Shown: positions 41,895-50,680 of the stretch, piece by piece | Layout of the letters: each line of letters begins with the position of its first letter | Numbering within the stretch: position 1 is the first letter of the stretch | Assembly: GCF_015265435.1 (NCBI RefSeq) | Contig: NZ_JABJWH010000012.1 | Location: forward strand, 25,162 to 89,161 | From: Alloalcanivorax profundimaris | GTDB taxonomy: Bacteria; Pseudomonadota; Gammaproteobacteria; Pseudomonadales; Alcanivoracaceae | Reading direction: 5' to 3' | DNA: 64,000 bases | Translations under genes and position numbers: made by a program | Notes under the pieces: generated by a model | What the model saw: only the letters and a program-made list of their open reading frames with translations | Told to the model about the DNA's origin: nothing | Database searches by the model: none

Positions 41895-41922
41895 TAAAAA
41901 AAGGGCGCCGGGTAGGCGCCCT
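41895..41922 (-). terminator. rho-independent terminator of the PstS-like gene
   Basis: AGGGCGCC (41902-41909) and GGCGCCCT (41915-41922) form a perfect 8-bp stem with a 5-nt loop. Read on the minus strand it is followed by a run of seven T (41896-41902). It lies 28 nt past the PstS-like stop, and 26 nt past the LuxR stop on the other strand, so it may serve both. Confidence 0.8.
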
Positions 41923-41949
41923 CCGCACTGGCGTGCGTTGATATTGCGA

Positions 41950-43257
41950 TCAGTTGATGCAGGTACCGGCCAGTTGATCCATGGCGTTGGCGGTGCCCAG
42001 GCGGACATAGCCGGTGGGCAGGGAGCCGGAGCCACTTACCACTTCACGGACCAGGGCGCGCAGGGCCTGCGGATCGGCGTTGTTCGCGGTGTAGCCGAGC
42101 AGGTTGGTGACCGCGGCGATCGGGTAGCCTTGATCCAGCTGGGCGGCCGGGTCGATCACGTTCACGCAGCCGTCCGGGGTGCTGGGGTTGCTAACCGGGA
42201 TGTCGGAGACAGCCTGGGTATGCGGAAGACCAGTGTCCTCATCTACATCGCCCAGAACGGTGTCGGCCAGCAGGTCACCGATGCCGTAGTTCACGGAAGT
42301 GACGGTGGCCGGGTCGGTGCTGTTCACGTCGGCGTAGTCCTGGCTGGCGTCCAGTACGTTGGCCAGGTTGGCGAAGCCGATGGACCAGGAATTGGCGCCG
42401 ACGCCGGAAACCACACCGGCGTTGCCGGACTCTTCGCTGTAGTTGGCGTACAGGCTGGCGGGATTGGCCGGGGAAATGGCGGCGGTGAAGCTCTCGGAGG
42501 TTTTGAAGAAGTCGGATGCCACACCGAAGTTGCCGTTACAGGTGGCCGCCAGGTACTGGGTGAAGGCGAACACCGTGCCGCTGGTGTCCTGACGCACGAT
42601 CACGTGGATGGGCTGGGTCGGCAGACTGCTGTCCACGTCGTTCCAGGTCTGGGAAATGCCGGAGAAGATCTCGCACACCTGCTGGTTGGACAGATCCGGG
42701 CGGGAGCTGCCGATCAGGTTCACGGGCAGCGCGATCAGAGCACCCAGGGCCGGCATCTGGAAGATGCCGTCGCCGGCGGTGTTGGGGCCGTTGACGAAGT
42801 CATCCACGTTGTCGGCGGTCAGCGGAGCGTCGGAGCCGATAAAGTCCGGGCGGCTCTGGCCGGCCGGGGCGCTGAAGCCCACCGGGCTGGCGCTGTAGTC
42901 ACGGCAGTCGCCGTCGGCGCTGAAGCCGCTGACACCCACCAGAACCCGTTTGCCGGTGCCGCTGCCGGTCTGGCAGTAGCTGGCGGTGTGGGACGGGTTG
43001 GCGCCCTGGAAAACGGAGAAGATGGAGTCAGGGGTTACGCCGACTTGCTGGTACGGAGTGAACGTCGGATCGAAGCCTGCGAACAGACCCGCGTCGGTGG
43101 ACAGACGCGATTCCGGGTTGGTGGTGGTGAAGCCGTCGCCGATGTAGGCGAGTGCCGGCAGAGAGGCGCCGCCGCCGACCAGATCGGTGGCGGAAGCGGC
43201 CAGCGGTGCGCTGATGATGGCGGCGGCCAGGGCCGCCTTCTTGATGATGGTCTTCAT
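41950..43257 (-). CDS. PstS-like phosphate-binding (periplasmic substrate-binding) protein
   Basis: A 435-aa secreted protein: signal peptide to residue 23 (AAASA), then VGGGASLPALAYIGDGF as the N-terminal ligand loop, FIGSDAPLTADNVDDF, and IHVIVRQDTSGTVFAFTQYLAATC with the TSGT phosphate-loop type motif. It is longer than E. coli PstS and has no pstCAB beside it, so it is an orphan binding or extracellular protein (PstS/DING-like). A Pho box 125 nt upstream and a strong terminator downstream show a single-gene Pho-regulated unit. Its location next to the TPS island supports phosphate starvation as the common cue. Confidence 0.85.
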   Translation of the reverse strand: MKTIIKKAALAAAIISAPLAASATDLVGGGASLPALAYIGDGFTTTNPESRLSTDAGLFAGFDPTFTPYQQVGVTPDSIFSVFQGANPSHTASYCQTGSGTGKRVLVGVSGFSADGDCRDYSASPVGFSAPAGQSRPDFIGSDAPLTADNVDDFVNGPNTAGDGIFQMPALGALIALPVNLIGSSRPDLSNQQVCEIFSGISQTWNDVDSSLPTQPIHVIVRQDTSGTVFAFTQYLAATCNGNFGVASDFFKTSESFTAAISPANPASLYANYSEESGNAGVVSGVGANSWSIGFANLANVLDASQDYADVNSTDPATVTSVNYGIGDLLADTVLGDVDEDTGLPHTQAVSDIPVSNPSTPDGCVNVIDPAAQLDQGYPIAAVTNLLGYTANNADPQALRALVREVVSGSGSLPTGYVRLGTANAMDQLAGTCIN

Positions 43258-43381
43258 GAGTCATTCCCTCGATATTGGGTGCGATTTATGAGTAATCCCC
43301 GCGGCGGGTGCCGCATGAATCACGCTATCGAGAGCGAATGTCGCTTTGGTTCCATTACGAATAATTTTGCGCTTCCGGAAA

Positions 43382-43399
43382 ACGACAGATCGTTGTCAG
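43382..43399 (-). promoter_or_regulatory. Pho box upstream of the PstS-like gene
   Basis: Read on the minus strand: CTGACAACGATCTGTCGT, two 7-mers with a 4-nt spacer. They match the PhoB half-site CTGTCAT at five and six of seven positions and have the correct orientation for the gene. An A/T-rich -10-like stretch (CAAAATTATT) follows about 12 nt downstream. This is the clearest Pho box in the window. Confidence 0.7.
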
Positions 43400-43594
43400 G
43401 GGGTGCGGGGAAGGGCAGCGGGAATCCGACCGGGCCAGGGGGGCCGCTAAGTGGTTGTTGTTGAGTGGGTGGGGCTACGGGGAGGGTATTGGGGAATGAC
43501 GGTTTGGTGGCTGGACGGTGCGGGAGGCCGCAGGGGGTCGGGTGCAAAAAGGCGCCGCTCTGCGAGCGGGCTTTCCATTCCGGAGGCGGATTGA

Positions 43595-43688
43595 TCGGAA
43601 CAGCCTTTGGGCTGTTCCGACCCTTCGGGCTTCGCGCTGCGCGCTCGTCGCCAAACGCGGTGCGTTTGGTCGAACCAGGCGGTGGTTC
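43595..43688. repeat. cluster of short perfect hairpins in the pstS-like/tRNA-Phe gap
   Basis: Three consecutive inverted repeats: 43595-43605 with 43610-43620 (11-bp stem, GGAACAGCC core), CCAAACGC-GGT-GCGTTTGG at 43651-43669, and AACCA/TGGTT at 43674-43688. No coding sequence is convincing between 43400 and 43700. It could be the remnant of a palindromic repetitive element; no second copy is in the window. Confidence 0.5.
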
Positions 43689-43708
43689 ATCATCCAACCG
43701 CCGGATTG

Positions 43709-43766
43709 CCAGACATACAAAAAGGCCCCTGCTCTGGTGAGAGCAGGGGCCTTTTTGTATGTCTGG
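43709..43766. terminator. 27-bp perfect hairpin terminator of tRNA-Phe, overlapping its CCA end
   Basis: 43709-43735 and 43740-43766 are perfect inverted repeats of 27 bp with a 4-nt loop. The GC part is GGCCCCTGCTCT, flanked by five A or T on each side, so it works as a bidirectional rho-independent terminator. The outer end includes the TGG (CCA on the minus strand) of the tRNA, meaning the trailer can pair fully back to the tRNA 3' end. Confidence 0.85.
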
Positions 43767-43839
43767 TGCCCGGAGGCGGAATCGAACCACCGACACGGGG
43801 ATTTTCAATCCCCTGCTCTACCGACTGAGCTATCCGGGC
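43764..43839 (-). tRNA. tRNA-Phe (GAA)
   Basis: On the minus strand the sequence starts GCCCGGATAGCTCAG and has acceptor arms GCCCGGA/TCCGGGC. The D arm is GCTCAGTCGGTAGAGC, the anticodon loop ATTGAAAAT has anticodon GAA within stem GGGG/CCCC, and the T arm is GGTTCGATTCC. The CCA end is encoded. Total 76 nt. All canonical positions are present. Confidence 0.97.
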
Positions 43840-43849
43840 GTGGGGGCGT

Positions 43850-43878
43850 ATTAAAGCGGCTGGCCCTGGCCCCGTCAA
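43850..43878 (-). promoter_or_regulatory. sigma-70 promoter of tRNA-Phe
   Basis: Minus strand TTGACG (43873-43878), a 17-nt spacer, then TTTAAT (43850-43855). The following discriminator ACGCCCCCA is GC rich, as expected for a stringently controlled stable-RNA promoter. It lies about 10 nt before the mature tRNA 5' end. Confidence 0.72.
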
Positions 43879-43888
43879 GGGCGCGGGG

Positions 43889-44173
43889 CTATTGATTGGC
43901 GTCTTTGGTGGGGGGAACGTAACCCTCTGCTTTTTCTACGCTTTCGTTGTTCAAAAAACGCTCACGCTGTTCGTCCAGGAAGGCCTTGGCCTTGGGGTCC
44001 ATGACGTTCAGGTGTTTCTCGTTGATGAGCAGAGTCTGGTGCTGGAGCCATTCCTGCCAGGCGGCGCGGGACACGTTTTCGTAGATGTCCTGGCCCTTGG
44101 GGCCGGGGAAGGGCGGTTTGTCCAGGCCTTCCAGTTCCTGCTGGTGCTTGCGGCAGAAGACGGTGCGGGTCAT
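43889..44173 (-). CDS. yggX: Fe(2+)-trafficking / oxidative damage protection protein
   Basis: A 94-aa protein with the YggX pattern: [24 protein letters not shown] with the single conserved Cys7, then [41 protein letters not shown]. It helps protect iron-sulfur proteins from oxidation. It follows mutY (itself an iron-sulfur enzyme) with a 20-nt gap, the standard mutY-yggX order in gammaproteobacteria. Confidence 0.97.
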   Translation of the reverse strand: MTRTVFCRKHQQELEGLDKPPFPGPKGQDIYENVSRAAWQEWLQHQTLLINEKHLNVMDPKAKAFLDEQRERFLNNESVEKAEGYVPPTKDANQ

Positions 44174-44193
44174 GGCTTCCTCGCTGGTTCGGT

Positions 44194-45270
44194 TTACAGC
44201 AGGCCCCGTTGGCGGGGGCCGTGGAGCTGGTCGAGCAGTTTCTTTACCGGGGCCGCGAGGCCCAGTTCGCCGGGGGCGGCGGGGCTCACCCAGCGGCCCT
44301 CGGCATCCTGCACGGCCTCGCCGTGGCTGTCCACCCGGATCAGGCGGGGCTCGATGTCCAGGTGGAAGTGGCTGAAGGTGTGGCGGAAGCCGGGCAGGCT
44401 TTCCTGGTCCCGGGCGGCCAGGCCACGGCGTTCCAGGGCGTCGTGCTGGGCGTCGTCCGGGCTGTCGGATGACGCGTCCAGCTGGGGGAAGCACCAGAGG
44501 CCGCCCCAGATGCCGCTGGGCGGGCGCGGTTCCAGCCAGACGCGGCCGTCGCCGGCTTGCAGGATCAGCATGCGGGCGGCGCGCACCGGTTTGGCCTTGG
44601 CCGGTTTGCGGCCGGGGTAGTCCTGGGGGTTGCCGTCGGCGTGGGCCTGGCAGAGGTGGATGACCGGGCAGCGCGGGCAGTCCGGGCGGCGCACGCAGAG
44701 AGTGGCGCCCAGGTCCATGACCGCCTGGGTGTAGTCCGCCAGGCGTTCGTGAGGGGTGTGGTGCTCGGCCAGTTCCCAGAGGCGGTTTTCCACCGGCTTC
44801 TTGCCGGGCCAGCCGGGCACGGCATGCAGCCGGGTGAGCACCCGCTTGACGTTGCCGTCCAGGATCGGGGCGCGCACGCCGCGGCTTTGCGCCAGGATGG
44901 CGCCGGCGGTGGAGCGGCCGATGCCGGGTAGGCTGGCCACTTCCTCCACGGTTGCCGGGAAGTCGCCGCCGTACTCGTCCACCAGCTGGCGGGCGGCTTT
45001 GTGCAGGTTGCGGGCGCGGGCGTAGTAGCCCAGGCCGGTCCACAGGTGCAGCACCTGGTCCACGTCGGCGGCGGCCAGGGCATGCACGTCCGGGAAGGTG
45101 GCCATGAAGCGCTCGAAGTAGCCGATCACCGTGGTCACCTGGGTCTGCTGGAGCATGATCTCCGAGACCCACACCCGGTAGGGGGTGCGCGGGTGCTGCC
45201 AGGGCAGGTCGTCGCGGCCGTGCTGGTCGTACCAGGCCAGCACGGCGTCGCTGAAGGCGGGTTCGCTCAT
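44194..45270 (-). CDS. mutY: A/G-specific adenine DNA glycosylase
   Basis: A 358-aa base-excision repair enzyme removing A opposite 8-oxoG. Visible: [19 protein letters not shown], the helix-hairpin-helix [34 protein letters not shown] with the catalytic Asp, and the iron-sulfur cysteines in [18 protein letters not shown]-terminal NUDIX-like 8-oxoG recognition domain follows ([23 protein letters not shown]). Located between asmA and yggX on one transcript. Confidence 0.97.
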   Translation of the reverse strand: MSEPAFSDAVLAWYDQHGRDDLPWQHPRTPYRVWVSEIMLQQTQVTTVIGYFERFMATFPDVHALAAADVDQVLHLWTGLGYYARARNLHKAARQLVDEYGGDFPATVEEVASLPGIGRSTAGAILAQSRGVRAPILDGNVKRVLTRLHAVPGWPGKKPVENRLWELAEHHTPHERLADYTQAVMDLGATLCVRRPDCPRCPVIHLCQAHADGNPQDYPGRKPAKAKPVRAARMLILQAGDGRVWLEPRPPSGIWGGLWCFPQLDASSDSPDDAQHDALERRGLAARDQESLPGFRHTFSHFHLDIEPRLIRVDSHGEAVQDAEGRWVSPAAPGELGLAAPVKKLLDQLHGPRQRGLL

Positions 45271-45277
45271 CCTTCGC

Positions 45278-47503
45278 TTAGCGATTGAACAGCCCCTTGA
45301 GCTTGTCGCCCAGCTCTTCCTGGATTTTCTCCTCGGCTTTCTGCTTGGCGGCGTTCTTGAGCACTTCCTCGGTGGTGTCGCCTTCCGCGTCGATGCCGAG
45401 CTTGTCCTTCAGCTTGCTCTTGGCGGCGTTGGTGGCGGCCTGCTGGGCGATCTTGGCGAAGCCCTCCCGGTCCGCGCCGCACCACTTGGCGGGGCTGCCG
45501 GCCAGGCTGCCCTGGCAGCGCAGTGGCCAGGTGACGTCCTCCAGGTATTTGCTGCCGCCCAGTTCCGGGGACTGCATGCCGATCCTGAGGTCGAACTCCT
45601 GGGTCAGCATGTTGAGCCAGCCGTTGCCTGAGAGGGTGCCTTTTTCCAGTTTGGCTTCCAGGCTGTCCAGGTTGGCGACCTGCTTGTCGAGGCTGGCCTT
45701 GGTGGTCAGGTCGATGATCTTGGTGTCCTCGGACAGGGCGCTCGGCAGTTTGCCGGATTCCTGGTTGGGGATCAGGGCGCTGAGGCCCTGGAAGCGGCCG
45801 AGCATGTCGTTCACGCCGCCCACCAGGGTGTTGTAGAGGTTGAGGCCGCGCACGGTGCCGTCCGCCAGGTTGACGGTGGCGTTGCCCTTGGCGGATTGCA
45901 CCAGGGCTTTTTCGCTGTTGCCGGCGGCGCTGAAGTTCATGTCCAGGGAGAACAGGCCCTTGGCCAGGTCCTCGCCCAGGGCCAGGGTCACCAGCGGCTG
46001 CAGCTGCATGCTGGTGACGTTCTGCTTGTAGTTGATGCGCGGCGTGTTGCCGGACACGTCCAGGCTGCCGCTGCCGGTGAAGCTGCCGTTGAGGGTCTGG
46101 CCTGAGGCCTGGGCCAGGCGCAGCACGCCGTTGTTGGCGGTGACCTTGAACGCCAGGTCCTTGGCCTGGATGGTTTCGAAATTCAGCTCGTTGACCTTGA
46201 GCCGGCCGTCCATGACCAGCGGGCGCAGGCTTTCCACCGGGATCAGTTCGGCTTCCGAGAGCTGCTCGGTGCCGGCCTGCTTGCCGGCGCCGCCGCCGGC
46301 GCCGGTGGGCGTTTCCTCTTTATCGTCGCCGCTTTCCGGCGGCAGATAGCCGTCCAGGGTGATCTTGTCGAGCACCAGGTCGAAGACGATCTTGCCGGTG
46401 TCCAGACTATCCAGGCCGGCCTTGCCGCTCAGGGTGCTGCTGTCCAGGGTGACCTTGAGCGGGTCCACCATGACGCTGCCGGCGGGGCCGGCCAGGGTGG
46501 CGTCCAGGGCTACTTTGCTCAGGGCGGCGTCGTCGCGGGTCTCGATGGGCGTTTCACCGATGGACTTAAGCGCGGCGTTGACGTCGAAGGGGGCGGTCTT
46601 GATCTGGCCCGCCACCTTCATGTCGCCGGTGAGGCCGGTGACGGTGGCGTCGCCGGTGGTGCGGGTGCCGGCGGCTTCCAGCACCAGGCCGGAGAGGGCG
46701 GCGCGGTCTTCGTCCAGGTTCACGTCCAGCTTCTGCTCCAGGTGCACGTCCACCGGGTTGACGGTGAGGCCGCCGATCTGGGCGTCCAGGGTCATGGGGT
46801 CGAGCACGAAGTGGTTGCTGTCCAGGTTGGCGGCCAGGGTGGTGTCCAGGCTCAGGTCCACGCGCACGTCGCTCTGGTCCTGGTAGCGCAGGGACAACTG
46901 CATCGGGAAGGGCTCGTCCAGGCTCACGTCCTGGGCCTCGAAGTTGAAGTGCTCCACGCGGATGTCGGTGCCGTCGGTGGTGTTGCGGTAGCTCACCTGG
47001 CCGTTGGTGATGGCCACGCTGGGGATGGTCAGCGGGATGTCCAGGGTGCCGCCTTCGCTGTCCTCGGCGGGCTGCTCCTCCTCGGCGGCGGGCTGCTCGG
47101 CGTCCTCTTGCGGGCCGATTTTCTCCCAGTTGGCGCCGTCGGCGGTTTCCACCAGGTTCACTTCCAGGCCGTCCAGGGTGACGCCGTCCATTTCCACGTT
47201 GCCGAACAGCAGCGGCCAGACCGCCACGCTGACGCTGGCGCTGTCGATGGCGGCGAACAGCTCTTCCTCGTCGGGCAGGCGCGCTTCGGTGCGGCCCAGG
47301 CTGACGCCCAGGGAGGGCCAGAACTGCCAGTCCACTTCGCCGGGGATCTCCAGCTCCAGATTGGCCTGAGTGAGCGCCTGCTCACGGATCTGCGGTTTGA
47401 AATCATTGGGGTCGATCACCTGGGTGATCACGAACACCGTGGCGGCGAGCAACACCACGATGGCCACCAGGACGATGACCACGATTTTAATCGCGCGTGC
47501 CAT
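45278..47503 (-). CDS. asmA: AsmA family protein
   Basis: A 741-aa protein anchored by an N-terminal helix (about 5-27) with a long periplasmic beta-rich body. It has the AsmA start ([42 protein letters not shown]) and the conserved C-terminal region ([39 protein letters not shown]). AsmA proteins are bridge-like and affect phospholipid transport and outer-membrane assembly. It is 7 nt upstream of mutY. The Glu-rich insert near 135-150 ([17 protein letters not shown]) is a low-complexity linker. Confidence 0.92.
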   Translation of the reverse strand: MARAIKIVVIVLVAIVVLLAATVFVITQVIDPNDFKPQIREQALTQANLELEIPGEVDWQFWPSLGVSLGRTEARLPDEEELFAAIDSASVSVAVWPLLFGNVEMDGVTLDGLEVNLVETADGANWEKIGPQEDAEQPAAEEEQPAEDSEGGTLDIPLTIPSVAITNGQVSYRNTTDGTDIRVEHFNFEAQDVSLDEPFPMQLSLRYQDQSDVRVDLSLDTTLAANLDSNHFVLDPMTLDAQIGGLTVNPVDVHLEQKLDVNLDEDRAALSGLVLEAAGTRTTGDATVTGLTGDMKVAGQIKTAPFDVNAALKSIGETPIETRDDAALSKVALDATLAGPAGSVMVDPLKVTLDSSTLSGKAGLDSLDTGKIVFDLVLDKITLDGYLPPESGDDKEETPTGAGGGAGKQAGTEQLSEAELIPVESLRPLVMDGRLKVNELNFETIQAKDLAFKVTANNGVLRLAQASGQTLNGSFTGSGSLDVSGNTPRINYKQNVTSMQLQPLVTLALGEDLAKGLFSLDMNFSAAGNSEKALVQSAKGNATVNLADGTVRGLNLYNTLVGGVNDMLGRFQGLSALIPNQESGKLPSALSEDTKIIDLTTKASLDKQVANLDSLEAKLEKGTLSGNGWLNMLTQEFDLRIGMQSPELGGSKYLEDVTWPLRCQGSLAGSPAKWCGADREGFAKIAQQAATNAAKSKLKDKLGIDAEGDTTEEVLKNAAKQKAEEKIQEELGDKLKGLFNR

Positions 47504-47598
47504 AACGAGCCTCTCCTTGCGCCTCGGACCAGGGGCCGGGATTATGTTTGCGGGACATCATAACGTATGAATGAGTATCACGCTTTGGGGAGCCGCTT

Positions 47599-49503
47599 TT
47601 GTTAAAGTTCCGTAATATCCTGGTTCTGCTGGGGTTACTGGGGTGTGCTCTGGCCCGGGGGGCGGAGCCGGTGACCCTGTCCGGGGACCGCGACCAGGTG
47701 GAGGTGGCGCGCTCCATGGAGGTGCTGGTGGACCCGGAGGGGCATTGGGACTTCCAGACCGTGCGCGGCCGCCTGGCGTCGCGCTTCCGGGCCAACGATT
47801 CCGCGGAACTGAATTTCGGCTTCACCGGCAGCGTGATCTGGCTGCGCTTCGCCCTGGACGCCGGCGCCGTGGCCGGCGAGGACTGGTACCTGGTGGAGCG
47901 CTACCCGATCCTGGACAACATCACCCTGTTCGCGCCCACCGCCGACGGCGGTTACCGGCGCGTGGACATGGGCGACACCCTGCCGTTCCACCATCGCCTG
48001 ATGAACCACCGGGCCTTCATCTTCCCCCTGGAAAGCGGCGCGCCGGCGTCCCGGGACTACTATGTGCGCATCAGCGGCAAGGGCGCCATCAACCTCTCGC
48101 CCATGCTGTACAGCGCCACCGGCCTTGTGGAGTACACCTACCGGGACATTCTGGTGTACGGCGTTTTCTACGGCTGCCTGCTGATCATGGTGATCTATAA
48201 CGCCCTGCTGGCGCTGTCCCTGAAAGAGCCGGTGTACCTGTATTTCGTGGCGTTTCTGGTGGGCATCACGGTGTTCAACCTGAACATCAACGGCTTTGGC
48301 TTGCAGTTCCTGTGGCCGGAGGTGCCCAAGCTCAACGAGTACTACTGGCTGGGCATCTATATCTGCACGCCGGCGCTGGCCATGTACTCGCGGCATTTTC
48401 TCGGCCTCAAGGAGCGCTTCCCCCGCTACGACCGGCTGATACGCGGTTATTTGCTGGGCATCGCGGTGTTGCTGGTGGTGCAGCTGCTGATTCCGGCGCC
48501 CTGGTCCTATTACCTGTCCACCCTGCTGGTGGTGATCACGGTGCTGCTGTTCAGCTGGCTGGGCTGGACGGTGTGGTCCCGGGGTTACCGGGCGGCGCGC
48601 CTGTACGTGGCGGCCTGGTTCGTGTTCCTGGGGCTGATCTTCATCTTCGTGCTGGGCAACCTGGACTGGGTGCCCTACGTCTCGGTGATCACCATGCTGC
48701 CGCACATTGGCGCGCTCTGGGTGGTGGTGATGCTGTCCCTGGCCCTGGGCGATCGCATTCGTTTTCTGGAGCAGGAGCGTAACCAGCTGTTCCAGGAGGC
48801 CCGCGAGAGCCTGGAGCGCCATGTGCGCGAGATCGAACAGATGAACCGGGACAAATCCACCTTCCTGCAGTACGTAAGCCACGAGCTGAACACGCCGATC
48901 AACTGGATCGGCGCCGCCGAGGGGCTGGGCGACGACGACCAGGCCGCCGACGCCCGGGCCCTGGTGCGCAAGGGGCAGCAGCGGCTGGTGGGCATGGTCA
49001 GCACCTCGCTGCGCTATTTTGATCTGGCGGACCGCCACCAGCCGCCCCTGCTGGGGCGCTGCCAGCCGTTACTGCTGCTGGAGGCGCTGCTGGCCAGCCG
49101 CGCCGGGGCCCTGCGCGGGCGCCGGCTGACCGTGGACAACCGGGTGGGGGCGGGCCTGTGCGTGCGCGCCAACGAGGCGGAGCTCCAGGAGGTGCTGGCC
49201 ATCGCCCTGGACAACGCCATCCGTTTCAGCCACCCGGAAGGCCGGGTCCGCATCACCGGCCGGGCCCTGTCCGAGGAGGCCGAGATCCGCATCGCCGACG
49301 GCGGCCGGGGCGCCGGGCCGGGGCAGTTGGAGAGCCTGTTCGAGCCGTTTTTCGTGATGGGCTCGCGCCACCACGAGGAGGGCTACGGCCTGTCCCTGGC
49401 CATGGCGCGGGTGATGGTGGAGCAGGCCGGCGGGCGCATCTGGGCGGAAAGCGGCGGTCCGGACCAGGGCTTTATCCTGGTGATCCGCCTGCCGCTGAGT
49501 TGA
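47599..49503 (+). CDS. 7TMR-DISM sensor histidine kinase
   Basis: A 634-aa membrane kinase: signal peptide (about 1-22), periplasmic 7TMR-DISMED2 sensing domain (about 30-170; DFQTVRGRLASRFRANDSAELNFGFTGSVIWLRF), seven hydrophobic segments (about 180-385), a coiled linker (RESLERHVREIEQMNRDKS), the HisKA box FLQYVSHELNTPINW with the phosphorylated His, and an HATPase (LDNAIRFS, DGGRGAG, EGYGLSLAMARVMVEQAGG). The start is a TTG at 47599 with GGGGAG at proper spacing; no ATG gives a signal peptide. There is no response regulator gene beside it, so it is an orphan kinase. It is divergent from asmA. Confidence 0.87.
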   Translation: MLKFRNILVLLGLLGCALARGAEPVTLSGDRDQVEVARSMEVLVDPEGHWDFQTVRGRLASRFRANDSAELNFGFTGSVIWLRFALDAGAVAGEDWYLVERYPILDNITLFAPTADGGYRRVDMGDTLPFHHRLMNHRAFIFPLESGAPASRDYYVRISGKGAINLSPMLYSATGLVEYTYRDILVYGVFYGCLLIMVIYNALLALSLKEPVYLYFVAFLVGITVFNLNINGFGLQFLWPEVPKLNEYYWLGIYICTPALAMYSRHFLGLKERFPRYDRLIRGYLLGIAVLLVVQLLIPAPWSYYLSTLLVVITVLLFSWLGWTVWSRGYRAARLYVAAWFVFLGLIFIFVLGNLDWVPYVSVITMLPHIGALWVVVMLSLALGDRIRFLEQERNQLFQEARESLERHVREIEQMNRDKSTFLQYVSHELNTPINWIGAAEGLGDDDQAADARALVRKGQQRLVGMVSTSLRYFDLADRHQPPLLGRCQPLLLLEALLASRAGALRGRRLTVDNRVGAGLCVRANEAELQEVLAIALDNAIRFSHPEGRVRITGRALSEEAEIRIADGGRGAGPGQLESLFEPFFVMGSRHHEEGYGLSLAMARVMVEQAGGRIWAESGGPDQGFILVIRLPLS

Positions 49504-49514
49504 AAGGACGATTC

Positions 49515-49644
49515 AGGATTCAGGATTCAGGCGCGAGGATCGCTCGGTGCGATCTGATCGCTCCGGCCCCGCGCGGAACCGCTGAAGCGCGGGTACGGCG
49601 TCGCAGGGCTGCTTGGCCGTCACCGCGCCTGCATCCTGAATCCT
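49515..49644. repeat. 130-bp intergenic element with 21-bp terminal inverted repeats
   Basis: 49515-49535 and 49624-49644 are inverted copies with 20 of 21 matches (core GATTCAGGCGCG). The left end overlaps three tandem ATTCAGG heptamers (49511-49531). The interior has several small GC hairpins and no coding sequence. It fills the gap between the kinase gene and the convergent GNAT gene. MITE or REP-like element; no transposase nearby. Confidence 0.6.
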
Positions 49645-49663
49645 TCATCGCGGCCGAAGGCCG

Positions 49664-49975
49664 CTAACGGCATTTGTCGGGCAGGGTGACGCCGTGGCCC
49701 AGTTTCGCCTCGATGCCGCGCAGGAAGTCCCGGCCCACGCCGCGCCCACGGGTGGCCGGGTGCACCACCATCCAGGCCAGGTTGTCGCCGTGCAGCACGG
49801 CCACGCCCACCGGGCGACCGTTGAAATGGGCGGCGACGATCTCGTTGCCGTGGGCGGCGCCTTCCTGCAGGGTGAGCTCCAGCTCGGCGGCGTGGTCCGG
49901 GTCGTCGCGCAGCACCTGGGCGAAGGTTTGCGCCAGTTCCGGCCGTGACGGGTGAAATTCCACAGTGATCGGCAT
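49664..49975 (-). CDS. small GNAT acetyltransferase-like protein (PanZ-like)
   Basis: A 103-aa protein with GNAT features: [39 protein letters not shown] includes the acetyl-CoA pyrophosphate loop RGRGVG. It is shorter than usual GNATs, in the size range of the acetyl-CoA sensor PanZ, which activates aspartate decarboxylase; this assignment is tentative. It is divergent from hisB. Confidence 0.72.
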   Translation of the reverse strand: MPITVEFHPSRPELAQTFAQVLRDDPDHAAELELTLQEGAAHGNEIVAAHFNGRPVGVAVLHGDNLAWMVVHPATRGRGVGRDFLRGIEAKLGHGVTLPDKCR

Positions 49976-50028
49976 ACTGCCTCCAATCGCGATGTCGGCG
50001 CCCGCTGGTGAGGGGCGCGGGGGGTACG

Positions 50029-50034
50029 TATAAT
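50029..50034 (+). promoter_or_regulatory. -10 box of the hisB promoter
   Basis: A consensus TATAAT at 50029-50034, 28 nt before the hisB ATG. The corresponding -35 (around TGGTGA at 50006-50011) is weak, which suggests help from an activator or an extended -10 mode. No his leader peptide was seen. Confidence 0.55.
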
Positions 50035-50061
50035 ACGGGGTTCCGCATTCTGGAGGTACCG

Positions 50062-50670
50062 ATGAGCGAACGCCGCGCCACCGTAGAGCGCAACACCCTG
50101 GAAACCAAGATCCGCGTCAGCGTCAACCTGGACGGCACCGGACACAGCAAGCTGGACACCGGCCTGCCGTTCCTGGAGCACATGCTGGATCAGGTGGCCC
50201 GCCATGGCCTGATCGACCTGGACGTCCACGCCGAGGGTGACTTGCACATCGATGCCCACCACACCGTGGAAGACATCGGCATCACCCTGGGGCAGGCCCT
50301 GGCCCGGGCCTGGGGCGACAAAAAGGGCGTGCGCCGCTACGGCCACAGCTACGTGCCCCTGGATGAGGCCCTGTCGCGGGTGGTGATCGACCTGTCCGGC
50401 CGGCCCGGCCTGGAGATGTTCGCGGAATTCACCCGAGGCCAGATCGGCGGCTTCGACGTGGATCTGTTCTACGAGTTCTTCCAGGGCCTGGTGAACCACG
50501 CCATGATCACCGTGCACATCGACAACCTGCGCGGCAAGAACGCCCACCACCAGGCCGAGACCGTGTTCAAGGCATTCGGCCGCGCCCTGCGCATGGCGGT
50601 GGAGCCGGACCCGCGCATGGACGGCGTCACGCCCAGCACCAAGGGCACCCTGAGCGAACAGCCGGAATAG
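50062..50670 (+). CDS. hisB: imidazoleglycerol-phosphate dehydratase
   Basis: A 202-aa monofunctional HisB (no phosphatase domain). Visible: [37 protein letters not shown] and [20 protein letters not shown], including the two HHxxE manganese-binding motifs of the dehydratase. It converts IGP to imidazole-acetol phosphate. ATG 50062 with TGGAGG upstream is preferred over an in-frame upstream start. First gene of the his cluster. Confidence 0.97.
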   Translation: MSERRATVERNTLETKIRVSVNLDGTGHSKLDTGLPFLEHMLDQVARHGLIDLDVHAEGDLHIDAHHTVEDIGITLGQALARAWGDKKGVRRYGHSYVPLDEALSRVVIDLSGRPGLEMFAEFTRGQIGGFDVDLFYEFFQGLVNHAMITVHIDNLRGKNAHHQAETVFKAFGRALRMAVEPDPRMDGVTPSTKGTLSEQPE

Positions 50671-50680
50671 AGGGCTTCCC

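Noticed and set aside
43764..43839. Integration site of a genomic island at tRNA-Phe
   Set aside because: No integrase, no direct repeat of the tRNA 3' end within the window, and flanking genes on one side are core.
49511..49531. CRISPR or large tandem repeat
   Set aside because: Only three heptamer units without spacers; part of an inverted-repeat element.
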